Source: Microbulbifer agarilyticus (GTDB taxonomy: Bacteria > Pseudomonadota > Gammaproteobacteria > Pseudomonadales > Cellvibrionaceae). Taken from it: a stretch of DNA of 64,000 nt. The position numbers and the translations under genes are program-made. Positions 18,298-27,736 of this stretch are shown in pieces. Position 1 is the stretch's first letter; each line of letters begins with the position of its first letter. The DNA lies in assembly GCF_020171345.1 (NCBI RefSeq), contig NZ_JAIUZM010000005.1:1-64000 (forward strand). Reading direction: 5' to 3'. The notes below the pieces were generated by a model that saw nothing but the letters and a program-made list of their open reading frames with translations, had not been told where the DNA came from and did no database searches.

Positions 18298-19017
18298 TCA
18301 GTCGGGCAGTCCACGGGAAATCTGTTCCGCGCTGATCTCGCTCAGCACCGGATCCTGCCCGGCCAGGGCCATATGCAAATGGTTGCCGTCCAGCAGGGGC
18401 AGCATCAGGTAATTGAACTGCCAGGGAGCCTCGCTATCGGCCATGGCGGCATCCAGGTGGACACCCTCGCCCAGATGGAAACCCGCCAGGTTGATCCGTC
18501 CGAGTCCTTCGGAAATGCCGGTACCGCGCGCCTTGAAGAAGGCCTCTTTCATGGTCCACAAGCGGTAGAAATGCACCGGGAGCAATTCTGGCGGCGCATT
18601 GTCCAGCAGCGCGCATTCGTCAGAATGAAAATAGTGACGAGCTATGCGTAGAAAGTCCCGGGGTTTTCGGGGCTGTTCGATATCAATGCCTACCGGCGCC
18701 TCACAGGAAACGGATAGGGCGACCCACTGGCCACTGTGGCTGAGGCTGAAATGCAATTCCGGTACGTCGTCGAAAAGCGGTTTGCCATTGCTGTTCTTAC
18801 TGAAATTCAGTGCTTCTGGCGCCCGATCGGTAATCCTTCCCAAAACCTTTCGTAACAGAATGCGGCTCAACAAGTATTGGTGGCGCGCCTCGTCCCCTTT
18901 ATGGCGGATTAGACGGTTTTGTTCATGATCACTTAGGATTTTTTGCTGGGCTGTCAGGGCCGGGCTGCCCTGCGCCAAATCGTCGGTGTGCACTAGCCAA
19001 ATGGCGGGTAAAGTCAT
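18298..19017 (-). CDS. 4'-phosphopantetheinyl transferase (Sfp type)
   Basis: 239 residues from the ATG at 19017; a TTG at 19026 would add three. Motifs of the Sfp/AcpT superfamily are clear: LHFSLSHSGQWVALSV, VGIDIEQPRKPRD with the Mg-binding acidic residues, and FYRLWTMKEAFFKARGTGI. The enzyme moves the phosphopantetheine arm of coenzyme A to carrier proteins of fatty-acid, polyketide or peptide synthases. No synthase genes are in the window, so its carrier is encoded elsewhere. It is an isolated minus-strand gene inside the metal-resistance cluster, with no sequence link to metals. Confidence 0.93.
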   Translation of the reverse strand: MTLPAIWLVHTDDLAQGSPALTAQQKILSDHEQNRLIRHKGDEARHQYLLSRILLRKVLGRITDRAPEALNFSKNSNGKPLFDDVPELHFSLSHSGQWVALSVSCEAPVGIDIEQPRKPRDFLRIARHYFHSDECALLDNAPPELLPVHFYRLWTMKEAFFKARGTGISEGLGRINLAGFHLGEGVHLDAAMADSEAPWQFNYLMLPLLDGNHLHMALAGQDPVLSEISAEQISRGLPD

Positions 19018-19203
19018 GTGGGACAAAATTCTAGGTTTGTGACTTCATCCTAATAGTTCGCAGATGGCCTCGCCAGTGCTTTGTATGCAGACGGTGAATT
19101 TGTTAGGTTACGCCAACCTATTGCGGGTGGCGGCTCATGTAGCGTGTTGCCGTAATAGCGCTTTGTCCTCGAATAGAGCGTTACCCGGGACGTTGTTTTA
19201 ACG

Positions 19204-19662
19204 ATGGTTTTCAACGCACAAGCAAGCAAAGTGATGCCGAACATGAGCGCCGCCAAACTACTGGGTGTTTTGCTGATGGCACTGCTGGTATTTCAGCAGG
19301 CCACGGCGTGCTATGACGGTCACGAAGTTGCCGGTGGGTCCACGGGTGCCACTGCCGAGATTGCGCTCAATCTGAACAACGCCCCCTCTGAATCAACTAC
19401 CGCTAATGCGGCGGAAGTCACAGCGACGCCAGATTGTTGTGATACCACTTCACAACAAACGCTGGCCTCTGAGGCCAATACGTTTGTCGAACTTGAGCAA
19501 GGCTGTAACCACTGTTGCCACTGCCATGCCAGCACGTCCCTCTGCCTTCCTGCGGCTCCGCATGAGCAGTGGGCGGCCTCGCACAAACAGTGGTTTAATG
19601 AAGTCGAATTCGATATCCCGCAAGACACAATTTCCGGTCTGTATCGCCCTCCCATTGCCTGA
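19204..19662 (+). CDS. czcI: CzcI-like Cys/His-rich periplasmic protein
   Basis: 152 residues; ATGs at 19234 and 19243 are alternative starts nearer the signal peptide (LLGVLLMALLVFQQATA). The mature part holds TPDCCD, then CNHCCHCHASTSLCLPAAPHEQWAASHKQW, a likely metal-binding patch, and the ending YRPPIA. It lies directly upstream of czcCBA on the same strand, the standard place of CzcI, which in Cupriavidus modulates the czc system. Sequence likeness is to the family pattern rather than high identity, so the name is tentative. Confidence 0.65.
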   Translation: MVFNAQASKVMPNMSAAKLLGVLLMALLVFQQATACYDGHEVAGGSTGATAEIALNLNNAPSESTTANAAEVTATPDCCDTTSQQTLASEANTFVELEQGCNHCCHCHASTSLCLPAAPHEQWAASHKQWFNEVEFDIPQDTISGLYRPPIA

Positions 19663-19726
19663 ATAAATTGAATTATTGCGCGTTTGCGTGACGTGCGTAC
19701 CTGTCAATTTTTCGGGAACTACCACT

Positions 19727-21037
19727 ATGTTTTGTTGTTTGACGCCGCATGCAAGGCGTCTTCTTTCCGCCGTGCGCGCGGGGCTTGCGTGTGCCCTGCT
19801 CGGCGGGAGTGTTTTGCCTAACACCGCTCTGGCAGCAGCGCCTACTGCGCCACCCTTGTCGCTATCGGAAGCGATGGCGCGCACCCTTGCGCGTAACCCT
19901 GCGCTCGAGGTCTTTGCATTTCGTCAGCAGGCGCTGGATGGCAGGGCGATAACCGCCAACCTGCGTCCGGTGCTCAGTCTGGATGCCGAGTTGGAAAATT
20001 TCGCCGGCACCGATGGAGCCGATAACACGGAACTCACCGTAGCGTTGTCGTCTGTTATTGAGCTTGGTGGCAAGCGTGAAGCGCGCTCGGAACTGGTGAA
20101 TAGCGAGCGTTTGTTGCTGGATGCTGACCGTCAGATTGCGGCACTGGATTTGCTGGGTGAAGTCACTCGGCGCTATGTGCAGGTATTGGCTGCCGCAGAA
20201 AGCGTTACCCTTGCGGGCGATGCAATGCGACTGGCACTGGATACTTTGCAGGTGGTACGCGCACGGGTGGCCGCCGGCGGTGCGCCGATGGCGGAGCAGC
20301 GCCGCGCACAAGCGACCTATACGGGTGCCGAGTTACGGTACCGGTTGTCGCAACAGCAGCTGCTGGTGGCAGAACGCTCGCTGGCAGCGATGTGGGGCGA
20401 TCTCGACGCTGATTTTTCGATTTCCGGTGGTCAACTGTATCGAATACAAACCATCGATGATTTCGAAGACTACTTCGCCCGTGCCCTGGAAAACCCGTTG
20501 ATTACCCGCTTTGCCAGTGAGGCGCGCGTGCAACAGTCCCAGTTGCGCCTGGCACAGAGCCAAACCAAAGCGGATGTTGGCTGGGCGCTGGGGGTGCGCG
20601 GTAGCAATGAAACCGACAGCACCTCGCTGGTTGCCGGCATACAACTTCCTCTTTTCAGTGGCGCTCGCGCACAGGGAGAAATTCAGCGGGCACACGCTGC
20701 GCTTGGAGAGGTCACAGCGCGGGAAGAGCGCGCGCGTCTGAACTTACACACACAACTCTATCGAGCCTTTGCCGCCCATAAGCAGGCGGCCCTCGCGGTA
20801 AGCCAATTGCGTACGGAAATTATCCCAATCCTGAGCCGCGCTCTGGAAGAAACCGAAGCGCTCTACCGTGCCGGTGGCTACCGCTACCAGGAATGGGTTG
20901 CTGCACGTGAAGAACTGCTTGAAGCCCGGTGGAAGCTGATTGAAGAGGCGACGCGAGGGTTGTTAGCCGGTGCCGAGCTGGAACAGCTGACGGCTGCCCC
21001 GCTGGTATTTGAAGCAACGCCCACATCGCAAGAATAG
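19727..21037 (+). CDS. czcC: Outer-membrane efflux channel CzcC (TolC family)
   Basis: 436 residues from the ATG at 19727, which places a signal peptide at the start (ending LPNTALA). A TTG at 19676 is in frame but would put the signal internally. The mature protein has the two repeats of long helices of the OEP family (SLSEAMARTLARNPALEVF in repeat 1, IQRAHAALGEVTAREERARLNL in repeat 2). It forms the outer-membrane conduit of the tripartite metal efflux system with the two following genes. Confidence 0.88.
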   Translation: MFCCLTPHARRLLSAVRAGLACALLGGSVLPNTALAAAPTAPPLSLSEAMARTLARNPALEVFAFRQQALDGRAITANLRPVLSLDAELENFAGTDGADNTELTVALSSVIELGGKREARSELVNSERLLLDADRQIAALDLLGEVTRRYVQVLAAAESVTLAGDAMRLALDTLQVVRARVAAGGAPMAEQRRAQATYTGAELRYRLSQQQLLVAERSLAAMWGDLDADFSISGGQLYRIQTIDDFEDYFARALENPLITRFASEARVQQSQLRLAQSQTKADVGWALGVRGSNETDSTSLVAGIQLPLFSGARAQGEIQRAHAALGEVTAREERARLNLHTQLYRAFAAHKQAALAVSQLRTEIIPILSRALEETEALYRAGGYRYQEWVAAREELLEARWKLIEEATRGLLAGAELEQLTAAPLVFEATPTSQE

Positions 21038-21051
21038 AATTAGGTATCCCA

Positions 21052-22116
21052 ATGTTTGCAAATAATTCACTCCATACAACCTTGCTATCTGTAAGCGTTG
21101 TTTTTCCAAGGATTTCAATTCCGTTTTTCTGTCGGGGCTTTTTATTGGTTGTGCTATTAGTTGTGTTATCGGCTGTGCTGGCGATAGCGGGACTTGGTGG
21201 AAGCGCTTATGCCGGTGAGGACGATCATCAGGGTGATCCCCATGAGCACCAGCATGATTCAGAACATGGTCATCAAGACAAGCAAGAAGACGAACATCAT
21301 CACGAAGAAAATACCTTGGCGCTGACCGATGAGGCGCTTGCGCATGCCGCATTGACGATAGCGTCCGCAGGCCCGGTAGAAATCGCACGGCAAGTTACCT
21401 TGCACGGAAAGCTCCAACCGGAGCCGACGTCGGTGAGTCATTTGCGTGCACGCTATCCGGGTGTGATTTCATCGGTCAATGTGCATATTGGTGCGTTAGT
21501 GAAAAAAGGCCAGGTGTTGGCCACGATCAATTCCAACGAAAGTCTGCAGGAATATCAGCTACGTGCGCCGTTTGATGGAATGGTGATTGCGAAGCACGCG
21601 GGCCCCGGAGAGTTTGCCCGCGATCAGGTTCTATTTGCGGTCGCAGACTACGCACAGCTGTGGGCGGAACTACAAGTATTTCCGGCACGCATTGCGCAGG
21701 TTCGGCCGGGGCAGGCAGTTACAGTGACGGCTGGGGACCAATCAGCGATCGGCGCTGTTCGCAGCTTGGTGCCAGCGGATAACGGGGCTCCATACAGTCG
21801 CGCCCGCGTTGCGGTGGATAACCAAAATGGAAGCTGGGTGCCGGGCATCTTTGTGCAGGGGACGGTTACGGTTGGGAAAGAAGCGACGGAAATTGCCGTT
21901 GATAACCGCGCATTGCAGGAGCTTGGCGGCGCTATGGTGGTGTTTGTACAGATCGCTCCGGGGCGGTTTGAGGCAAGGCCGGTAGCACTCGGGGTGCGCG
22001 ACAACCAGCATACGGAAGTGCTCTCGGGCCTCAACGCTGCAGAAGAGTATGTAGTGGAAAACAGTTTTCTACTGAAGGCGGAGCTTAAGAAGTCTGCTGC
22101 CGGCCACGCGCATTGA
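21052..22116 (+). CDS. czcB: Heavy-metal RND periplasmic adaptor CzcB
   Basis: 354 residues. After an N-terminal hydrophobic segment (about 28-50) comes a striking His/Asp/Glu-rich stretch (residues about 56-86, HEHQHDSEHGHQDKQ...HHHEE) suited to zinc, cobalt or cadmium capture. Lipoyl and barrel domains follow (RYPGVISSVNVHIGALVKKGQVLATI, YQLRAPFDGMVIAKHAGPGEFA), and a C-terminal HAH tail. It starts 14 bases after czcC and is followed 10 bases later by czcA. It links CzcA to CzcC and may hand metal to the pump. Confidence 0.9.
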   Translation: MFANNSLHTTLLSVSVVFPRISIPFFCRGFLLVVLLVVLSAVLAIAGLGGSAYAGEDDHQGDPHEHQHDSEHGHQDKQEDEHHHEENTLALTDEALAHAALTIASAGPVEIARQVTLHGKLQPEPTSVSHLRARYPGVISSVNVHIGALVKKGQVLATINSNESLQEYQLRAPFDGMVIAKHAGPGEFARDQVLFAVADYAQLWAELQVFPARIAQVRPGQAVTVTAGDQSAIGAVRSLVPADNGAPYSRARVAVDNQNGSWVPGIFVQGTVTVGKEATEIAVDNRALQELGGAMVVFVQIAPGRFEARPVALGVRDNQHTEVLSGLNAAEEYVVENSFLLKAELKKSAAGHAH

Positions 22117-22126
22117 GGAAGTTGCA

Positions 22127-25100
22127 ATGATTGAATCCTTTTTGCGTTTTTCGATTGAACGCCGCTTTCTGGTATTGAGTGCCAGTTTGGTTATCGTGGT
22201 ACTCGGGCTCTGGAGTGTGCAGCGCCTGCCCGTGGATGCGGTGCCCGATATCACTAATGTCCAAGTACAGATTCTCACTGAGACACCCGGCTATTCGCCG
22301 CTGGAATCCGAGCAGCGAGTGACGTTTCCAGTGGAAACCGCACTGGCTGGCATGCCGAACCTGGAATACACGCGCAGTCTTTCTCGCTATGGACTGTCGC
22401 AGGTTACCGCCGTGTTTCGCGATGGTACGGACATCTATTTTGCACGCAACTTGATTGCTAGTGCCTTGGCTTCACTGCGGAGTGACCTGCCCCCGGGGCT
22501 GGAGCCCAAAATGGGGCCGATTGCCACCGGCCTCGGCGAAATTTTCCTGTATACCGTGCGTGCCGAACCGGGCGCTTTGCAACCGGATGGGCGTCCATAC
22601 GACAGTACCGCATTGCGCGAAATACAGGACTGGATCATCAAGCCGCAACTGGCGCGGGTACCCGGTGTTGCGGAAGTGAATGCAGTGGGTGGATTCCGCA
22701 AACAATTCCACGTGACGCCAGATCCACGAAAACTGCTGACGTTCGGCGTCACGATGGAGGAGGTGGTCGCGGCGCTGCAACGCAATAACCAGCACCGTGG
22801 CGCGGGCTTTGTGGAGCGTGGTGGTGAGCAAGTGCTCGTGCGGTCACCGGGCCAGTTGCAGGGTATCGAGGATATTGAGCGTGTAGTCGTGAAGCCCTCG
22901 ATGAGTAGCGCAGAGCTGGCCTCTCCAATCACCATCAGTGATATCGCCCAGGTCGCCATTGGTCGGGAGTTGCGTACCGGTGCCGCGACCGAAAATGGTC
23001 GTGAGACGGTACTTGGCACCACAATGATGTTGCTGGGAGAAAACTCCCGAGCGGTGGCAGCAAACCTGGCGAGGGCGCTGGAAAAAGCACAGTCATCACT
23101 ACCAGAGGGAGTGATTGCTGAACCGGTATATGACCGCACCAACCTGGTGGATAGCGCTATTGCCACCGTACAGAAAAATCTTCTCGAAGGTGCGTTGCTG
23201 GTTATTGCTGTGCTTTTTGTAATGCTCGTTAATTTCCGCGCGGCACTGATTACCGCCGCGGTGATTCCACTGGCGATGTTGGCTACCCTGACCGGCATGC
23301 TGGGAACGGGTATTTCGGCCAACTTGATGAGTCTTGGTGCACTGGACTTTGGCCTGATTGTGGACGGGGCGGTGATTATCGTGGAAAACACCGTACGCCG
23401 TTTGGCGCAGGCAAATCATGGGCGGGGTACACCATTATCCTTGCAGCAGCGGCTACACGTGGTGTTCACCGCGACCAATGAAGTGATTCGACCCAGCCTG
23501 TTCGGGGTACTAATCATTACGCTGGTATATATCCCTCTATTTTCCCTTACCGGTGTTGAGGGGAAAATGTTTCACCCGATGGCGGCTACCGTGGTAATGG
23601 CGTTGCTCGCGGCAATGGTGTTTTGTTTTACTTTGGTACCTGCGGCACTAGCGACTTTTTTGCGTGGCCCTATTCGCGAAACAGAAAACCCGGTAGTACG
23701 TGGTGCGAAAAGCCTATACCGGCCGATACTTCAGGCAGCGATGCAGTTGCGTTGGCTGGTACTATCCATAGCGCTATCGCTGGTGTTGTTTTGTGGCTGG
23801 CTGGCAACAACCCTTGGCTCCGAGTTCGTGCCGCAACTCAATGAAGGTGATATCGCCACGCACGCGTTGCGTGTGCCGGGTACAGGGCTAGAGCAATCCG
23901 TGGCGATGCAAAAGCAACTGGAGGAAGCTCTGGCGACGGAGCCGGAAATTGCACGTGTATTTTCGCGTATTGGCACTTCGGAAGTGGCGACAGATCCGAT
24001 GCCACCCAATGTTTCCGACACCTTTATTATTCTCAAGCCCAAATCAGAGTGGCCCGACTCCAAGCTCACCCGGGATGCATTGATCCAACGCCTGCAGCAA
24101 ACGATCGAGTCGGTACCGGGTAACAACTATGAATTTACCCAACCGATTCAGATGCGCTTTAACGAACTGATCTCCGGTGTACGTGCGGACGTTGCAATCA
24201 AGGTGTTTGGGGATGACTTAGCGCAGTTGCGCCGTTCGGCCAAGGACATTCTTGCCGTCGTTAATCGTGTTCGCGGAGCGTCAGATGTGCGGGTTGAGCA
24301 GGTGGATACATTGCCGGTGCTGTCCATCGAACCCAGGCGAATTGCCCTGGCGCAGTATGGGCTGGATGTACAGGCGCTGCAGGACTATGTGTCTACCGCG
24401 ATCGGCGGGAGCAGGGCCGGCCTCATGTATTCTGGCGATCGTCGCTTTGACCTTGTGGTGCGCCTGCCGGAACCATTGCGTGAGGAAACCGAGGCCTTTG
24501 GGTCTTTACCGGTGGGCTTGCCCGGTGGTGGTTTCGTACCTCTGGAAGAAATTGCGCAAATCCGCTGGCTGCAAGCACCCGCACAGGTTAGCCGCGAAAA
24601 TGGCAAGCGCAGAGTGGTGGTCACTGCAAATGTACGTGGTCGCGACCTGGGGTCATTTGTTGAGGAAGTACAGCAAAATGTGGCCAATGCAGTGACGCTG
24701 CCGGCAGGCTATTGGCTGGATTATGGCGGTACCTTTGAGCAACTAAAGTCTGCAGGCAAGCGACTTTCGTTTGTGGTGCCGATGACCCTGTTGATGATTT
24801 TACTCTTGCTCATGCTGGCATTTGGCAGTCTGAAAGATGCACTGATTATTTTTACCGGTGTGCCACTGGCGCTGACCGGCGGTGTGTTGGCCTTATGGCT
24901 GCGAGATATGCCACTGTCGATCTCTGCCGGAGTGGGCTTTATTGCGCTTTCCGGTGTGGCGGTGCTGAATGGCCTGGTGATGTTGTCGTTTATTCGCGAG
25001 CGCTGGCGCGAGAGCGGTGAGCTGTATACGTCCATTGTAGACGGTGCCATGTTGCGTCTGCGTCCGGTGTTGATGACTGCGCTGGTCGCGAGTCTCGGAT

Positions 25101-25276
25101 TTGTACCTATGGCCCTGAATACCGGCACTGGTGCGGAAGTTCAGCGTCCACTGGCAACGGTAGTGATTGGTGGTGTCATTTCCTCGACACTGCTGACGCT
25201 GGTGGTACTGCCGGTGCTGTACCAGTGGGTTCACGGTCGTGTCCGTGAGTTTTCCTCAGCGGCGGTCGAAGGGTAG
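22127..25276 (+). CDS. czcA: Heavy-metal RND efflux pump CzcA
   Basis: 1049 residues, the size of the HME-RND family, with GAGGA seven bases before ATG. It opens FLRFSIERRFLVLSASLVIVVLG and has PVDAVPDITNVQVQI, the classical HME start. Helix 4 reads LGALDFGLIVDGAVIIVEN: the D-F-G-x-x-x-D pattern is that of CzcA (divalent Zn/Co/Cd) rather than CusA (monovalent Cu/Ag), which lacks DFG there. A second-half motif FIALSGVAVLNGLVMLSFI is also conserved. It takes metal from the periplasm or cytoplasm and exports it through CzcBC. No czcR/S regulator is present in the window. Confidence 0.93.
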   Translation: MIESFLRFSIERRFLVLSASLVIVVLGLWSVQRLPVDAVPDITNVQVQILTETPGYSPLESEQRVTFPVETALAGMPNLEYTRSLSRYGLSQVTAVFRDGTDIYFARNLIASALASLRSDLPPGLEPKMGPIATGLGEIFLYTVRAEPGALQPDGRPYDSTALREIQDWIIKPQLARVPGVAEVNAVGGFRKQFHVTPDPRKLLTFGVTMEEVVAALQRNNQHRGAGFVERGGEQVLVRSPGQLQGIEDIERVVVKPSMSSAELASPITISDIAQVAIGRELRTGAATENGRETVLGTTMMLLGENSRAVAANLARALEKAQSSLPEGVIAEPVYDRTNLVDSAIATVQKNLLEGALLVIAVLFVMLVNFRAALITAAVIPLAMLATLTGMLGTGISANLMSLGALDFGLIVDGAVIIVENTVRRLAQANHGRGTPLSLQQRLHVVFTATNEVIRPSLFGVLIITLVYIPLFSLTGVEGKMFHPMAATVVMALLAAMVFCFTLVPAALATFLRGPIRETENPVVRGAKSLYRPILQAAMQLRWLVLSIALSLVLFCGWLATTLGSEFVPQLNEGDIATHALRVPGTGLEQSVAMQKQLEEALATEPEIARVFSRIGTSEVATDPMPPNVSDTFIILKPKSEWPDSKLTRDALIQRLQQTIESVPGNNYEFTQPIQMRFNELISGVRADVAIKVFGDDLAQLRRSAKDILAVVNRVRGASDVRVEQVDTLPVLSIEPRRIALAQYGLDVQALQDYVSTAIGGSRAGLMYSGDRRFDLVVRLPEPLREETEAFGSLPVGLPGGGFVPLEEIAQIRWLQAPAQVSRENGKRRVVVTANVRGRDLGSFVEEVQQNVANAVTLPAGYWLDYGGTFEQLKSAGKRLSFVVPMTLLMILLLLMLAFGSLKDALIIFTGVPLALTGGVLALWLRDMPLSISAGVGFIALSGVAVLNGLVMLSFIRERWRESGELYTSIVDGAMLRLRPVLMTALVASLGFVPMALNTGTGAEVQRPLATVVIGGVISSTLLTLVVLPVLYQWVHGRVREFSSAAVEG

Positions 25277-25381
25277 AATCTTCTGCGGTTCGGGATTATC
25301 GGTTCAAAAGAGCAGTAATTCCGAATCGCTCCCAAGCCGCACGAACGTACCTTTACTCATACCAGATGCACGAGGTTTACC

Positions 25382-26776
25382 TTGGCGAAGAAATCCAAAA
25401 CCGCTTTTGTCTGTAATGAATGCGGAGCCGACTACAGTAAATGGGCGGGGCAGTGCGGTGCCTGCGGGGCCTGGAATAGCCTCAGCGAAGTGCGCCTTGG
25501 CCCAGAGCACACCGACAGTCGCGCGGCCAATTTTACCGGCGCCCAGTCGGGTTACGCTGGTGCAGCGGGTCAGGGCAAGGTACAGAAGCTTTCCGAAATT
25601 GATCTCAGCGAATTACCGCGCATACCCACCAACGCCAGTGAGCTGGATCGCGTGCTGGGCGGTGGCCTGGTGCCCGGATCGGTGGTGCTGATTGGCGGCC
25701 ATCCCGGTGCGGGCAAGTCCACGGTACTGCTGCAGACCCTTTGCCATCTCTCGCAAAGCTTGCCTGCTCTATATGTAACCGGTGAGGAATCCCTGCAGCA
25801 GGTCGCCATGCGTGCGAAGCGCCTGGGGCTGCCTGCAGATCACCTGCAGATGCTGTCGGAAACCAATGTCGAACAGATCTGCCTCACCGCTGGTGAAGTG
25901 AAACCGAAGGTGATGGTGGTCGATTCGATCCAGGTCATGCACATGGCCGAGGTGCAATCCGCCCCTGGCTCGGTGGCGCAGGTGCGGGAAAGCGCAGCCT
26001 ATTTAACGCGCTTTGCCAAACAGACAGGTACTGCGCTCATTCTCGTCGGCCACGTCACCAAAGACGGTACCCTCGCCGGCCCGAAGGTGCTGGAGCATAT
26101 TATCGACTGCTCCATCATGCTCGAGGGCACCCATGATTCTCGCTTCCGCACCCTGCGCGCGCACAAAAATCGTTTCGGTGCGGTGAATGAGCTTGGCGTA
26201 TTTGCCATGACCGAGCAGGGTTTGAAAGAAGTCTCCAACCCGTCCGCGATTTTCCTGCAGCGTGCCGATGAAATCGCTGCGGGCTCGGTGGTTACTTCTG
26301 TTTGGGAAGGCACTCGCCCGCTGCTGGTAGAGCTGCAAGCGCTCGTGGACGATAGCAGTCTCGGCAACCCGCGCCGGGTCGCGGTGGGGCTCGATCAGAA
26401 CCGCTTGAATATGCTGCTTGCGGTTCTACACCGGCACGGCGGCGTGCTGATTGGCGATCAGGATGTGTTTATCAACGTGGTGGGTGGCGTAAAGGTAATG
26501 GAAACCAGTGCTGACCTCACCCTGTTGATGGCCGTGGTCTCCAGCTTTCGCAACCGTACCCTCGACCGGGACCTGATGATTTTTGGCGAAGTAGGTCTCG
26601 CCGGTGAAATTCGCCCGGTACCTTCAGGCCAAGAACGCCTGCGTGAAGCCGCCAAACACGGTTTCCGCAAGGCCATTGTGCCTGCGGCGAATCGTCTTAA
26701 GGATGATATCGAGGGGATGCAGGTCATTCCAGTGAAGACGCTTTCTGAAGCGTTGAATGCGCTGGATATGGGGTAA
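25382..26776 (+). CDS. radA: DNA repair protein RadA
   Basis: 464 residues, TTG start with GAGG about 9 bases upstream. All RadA parts are present: the N-terminal zinc finger FVCNECGADYSKWAGQCGACGAW, Walker A GGHPGAGKST, Walker B-like KVMVVDSIQ, the KNRFG motif, and the C-terminal Lon-like domain (DLMIFGEVGLAGEIRPV). RadA is a hexameric helicase that drives branch migration in recombination. It is a housekeeping gene that marks the end of the metal island. Confidence 0.97.
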   Translation: MAKKSKTAFVCNECGADYSKWAGQCGACGAWNSLSEVRLGPEHTDSRAANFTGAQSGYAGAAGQGKVQKLSEIDLSELPRIPTNASELDRVLGGGLVPGSVVLIGGHPGAGKSTVLLQTLCHLSQSLPALYVTGEESLQQVAMRAKRLGLPADHLQMLSETNVEQICLTAGEVKPKVMVVDSIQVMHMAEVQSAPGSVAQVRESAAYLTRFAKQTGTALILVGHVTKDGTLAGPKVLEHIIDCSIMLEGTHDSRFRTLRAHKNRFGAVNELGVFAMTEQGLKEVSNPSAIFLQRADEIAAGSVVTSVWEGTRPLLVELQALVDDSSLGNPRRVAVGLDQNRLNMLLAVLHRHGGVLIGDQDVFINVVGGVKVMETSADLTLLMAVVSSFRNRTLDRDLMIFGEVGLAGEIRPVPSGQERLREAAKHGFRKAIVPAANRLKDDIEGMQVIPVKTLSEALNALDMG

Positions 26777-26811
26777 TAATTATTTTGAAACGTGAACGGT
26801 TGGAAGTGAAC

Positions 26812-27189
26812 TTAATCTGCGAGTATCCCTAGCTCATTTAGTGAGATAAGAATAAGCATGCAGCAACCGGACCCCATAAATATCCAAAAAAATACGATAG
26901 CCAGAACCTTGTCGAATCTATTAGTATGTTCAGAAATAAGTTCCGAATTTGCGTGAAGAAATGACAGCTGGCTATTTTCGAGAATTTTGTGAATTCTTCG
27001 CGGTGTTGCCAATGCCTGGGCAACATTTAAAATGTCCCAGCCGCTAGCAAACTCCAGACCTAGAGCATGTTTTGTTTTCGGGTTTTTTCTTAACTTTCTT
27101 ACAGTGATCTGCCCGAATATAACGTATAACAATAAGCCGAAGAACATTGCAGCAACACTGCAACCAAAAAGAAAATGGAATGTGCTCAT
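26812..27189 (-). CDS. Two-helix membrane protein, paralogue of the following gene (candidate immunity protein)
   Basis: 125 residues from the ATG at 27189, equal in length to its paralogue; a TTG at 27195 is the alternative. An N-terminal helix (about 8-28, FLFGCSVAAMFFGLLLYVIFG) and a C-terminal helix (about 96-117, VLAIVFFWIFMGSGCCMLIL) flank a soluble middle: FGQITVRKLRKNP, FASGWDILNVAQALATPRR and FLHANSELISEHTN. This middle is nearly the same in the paralogue, so the pair arose by duplication. The family is not recognised. Position behind a pore-like protein suggests immunity against it or against a related toxin. Confidence 0.6.
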   Translation of the reverse strand: MSTFHFLFGCSVAAMFFGLLLYVIFGQITVRKLRKNPKTKHALGLEFASGWDILNVAQALATPRRIHKILENSQLSFLHANSELISEHTNRFDKVLAIVFFWIFMGSGCCMLILISLNELGILAD

Positions 27190-27205
27190 GTCCAATTGAT
27201 TGTCT

Positions 27206-27352
27206 TCAGTGCTCGGGCATGGAGCTTATAGAGGATGTGCCGATGATGGCTAATCGTTCGGTCAGGCTTTCCACCTGATTCTCGGCAAGCACACTGTTGG
27301 AAATTTTGAGCGAGGCTGATTCTATAGGTTTGATCATCGCGCACGTTCTCAT
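27206..27352 (-). CDS. Possible 48-residue protein between the two paralogues
   Basis: An ATG-to-TGA frame fits tightly in the gap: it starts 4 bases after the upstream gene's stop and ends 10 bases before the next TTG start. The product begins MRTCAMIKPIESASLKISNS and is mostly polar. There is no clear ribosome-binding site, and no likeness to its neighbours or to the toxin-like protein was found. It could be a real small gene, a remnant of a lost gene between the duplicated copies, or chance. Confidence 0.3.
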   Translation of the reverse strand: MRTCAMIKPIESASLKISNSVLAENQVESLTERLAIIGTSSISSMPEH

Positions 27353-27356
27353 AAGA

Positions 27357-27734
27357 CTAATTCGCAAAAAGACCAATGGATTTGAGTAGGGCCAGTAATG
27401 CCATACTGAGGCCGGAAATCATAAGCGGCCAGAAAAACAGAATTGCTAGGATTCTGTCGAGTTTGTTTGTATGTTTCTTCAGTAATTCCGAGTTGGCGTG
27501 AAGAAATGATACGGGGCTATTTTCCAGCATCTTGTGCGCTCTTTGCGGAGTCGCGAGCGCTTGAGCAATGTTTAGAATGTTCCAGCCGCTCATAAATTCC
27601 ATTCCCAAGTGCCGACTTACCTCAGGATTTTTGCGGAGCTTTCTAGCCGTTACCTGACCAAAAATCACAAAAAGAATACAGCTAAAAAATCCGGGGATGA
27701 AAGCAATGCCAAGAAGAGCCGAAAACGTATTCAT
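27357..27734 (-). CDS. Two-helix membrane protein (candidate immunity protein)
   Basis: 125 residues, ATG start two bases after the stop of the pore-like gene, so it is almost surely co-translated with it. The N-terminal helix (about 5-25) and C-terminal helix (about 94-116) flank a soluble segment with FGQVTARKLRKNP, FMSGWNILNIAQALATPQR, ENSPVSFLHANSEL and HTNKLD. Most of these residues are shared with the protein at 26.8 kb. Small membrane proteins directly behind pore-forming toxins are often their immunity proteins; that is the proposed role. No database family was recognised from memory. Confidence 0.65.
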   Translation of the reverse strand: MNTFSALLGIAFIPGFFSCILFVIFGQVTARKLRKNPEVSRHLGMEFMSGWNILNIAQALATPQRAHKMLENSPVSFLHANSELLKKHTNKLDRILAILFFWPLMISGLSMALLALLKSIGLFAN

Positions 27735-27736
27735 GA

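Noticed and set aside
22127-25276. CusA-type copper/silver pump as the identity of the RND metal transporter
   Set aside because: Helix 4 reads LGALDFGLIVDGAVIIVEN, the CzcA pattern; a His/Asp-rich adaptor and CzcI-like neighbour also favour divalent metals.
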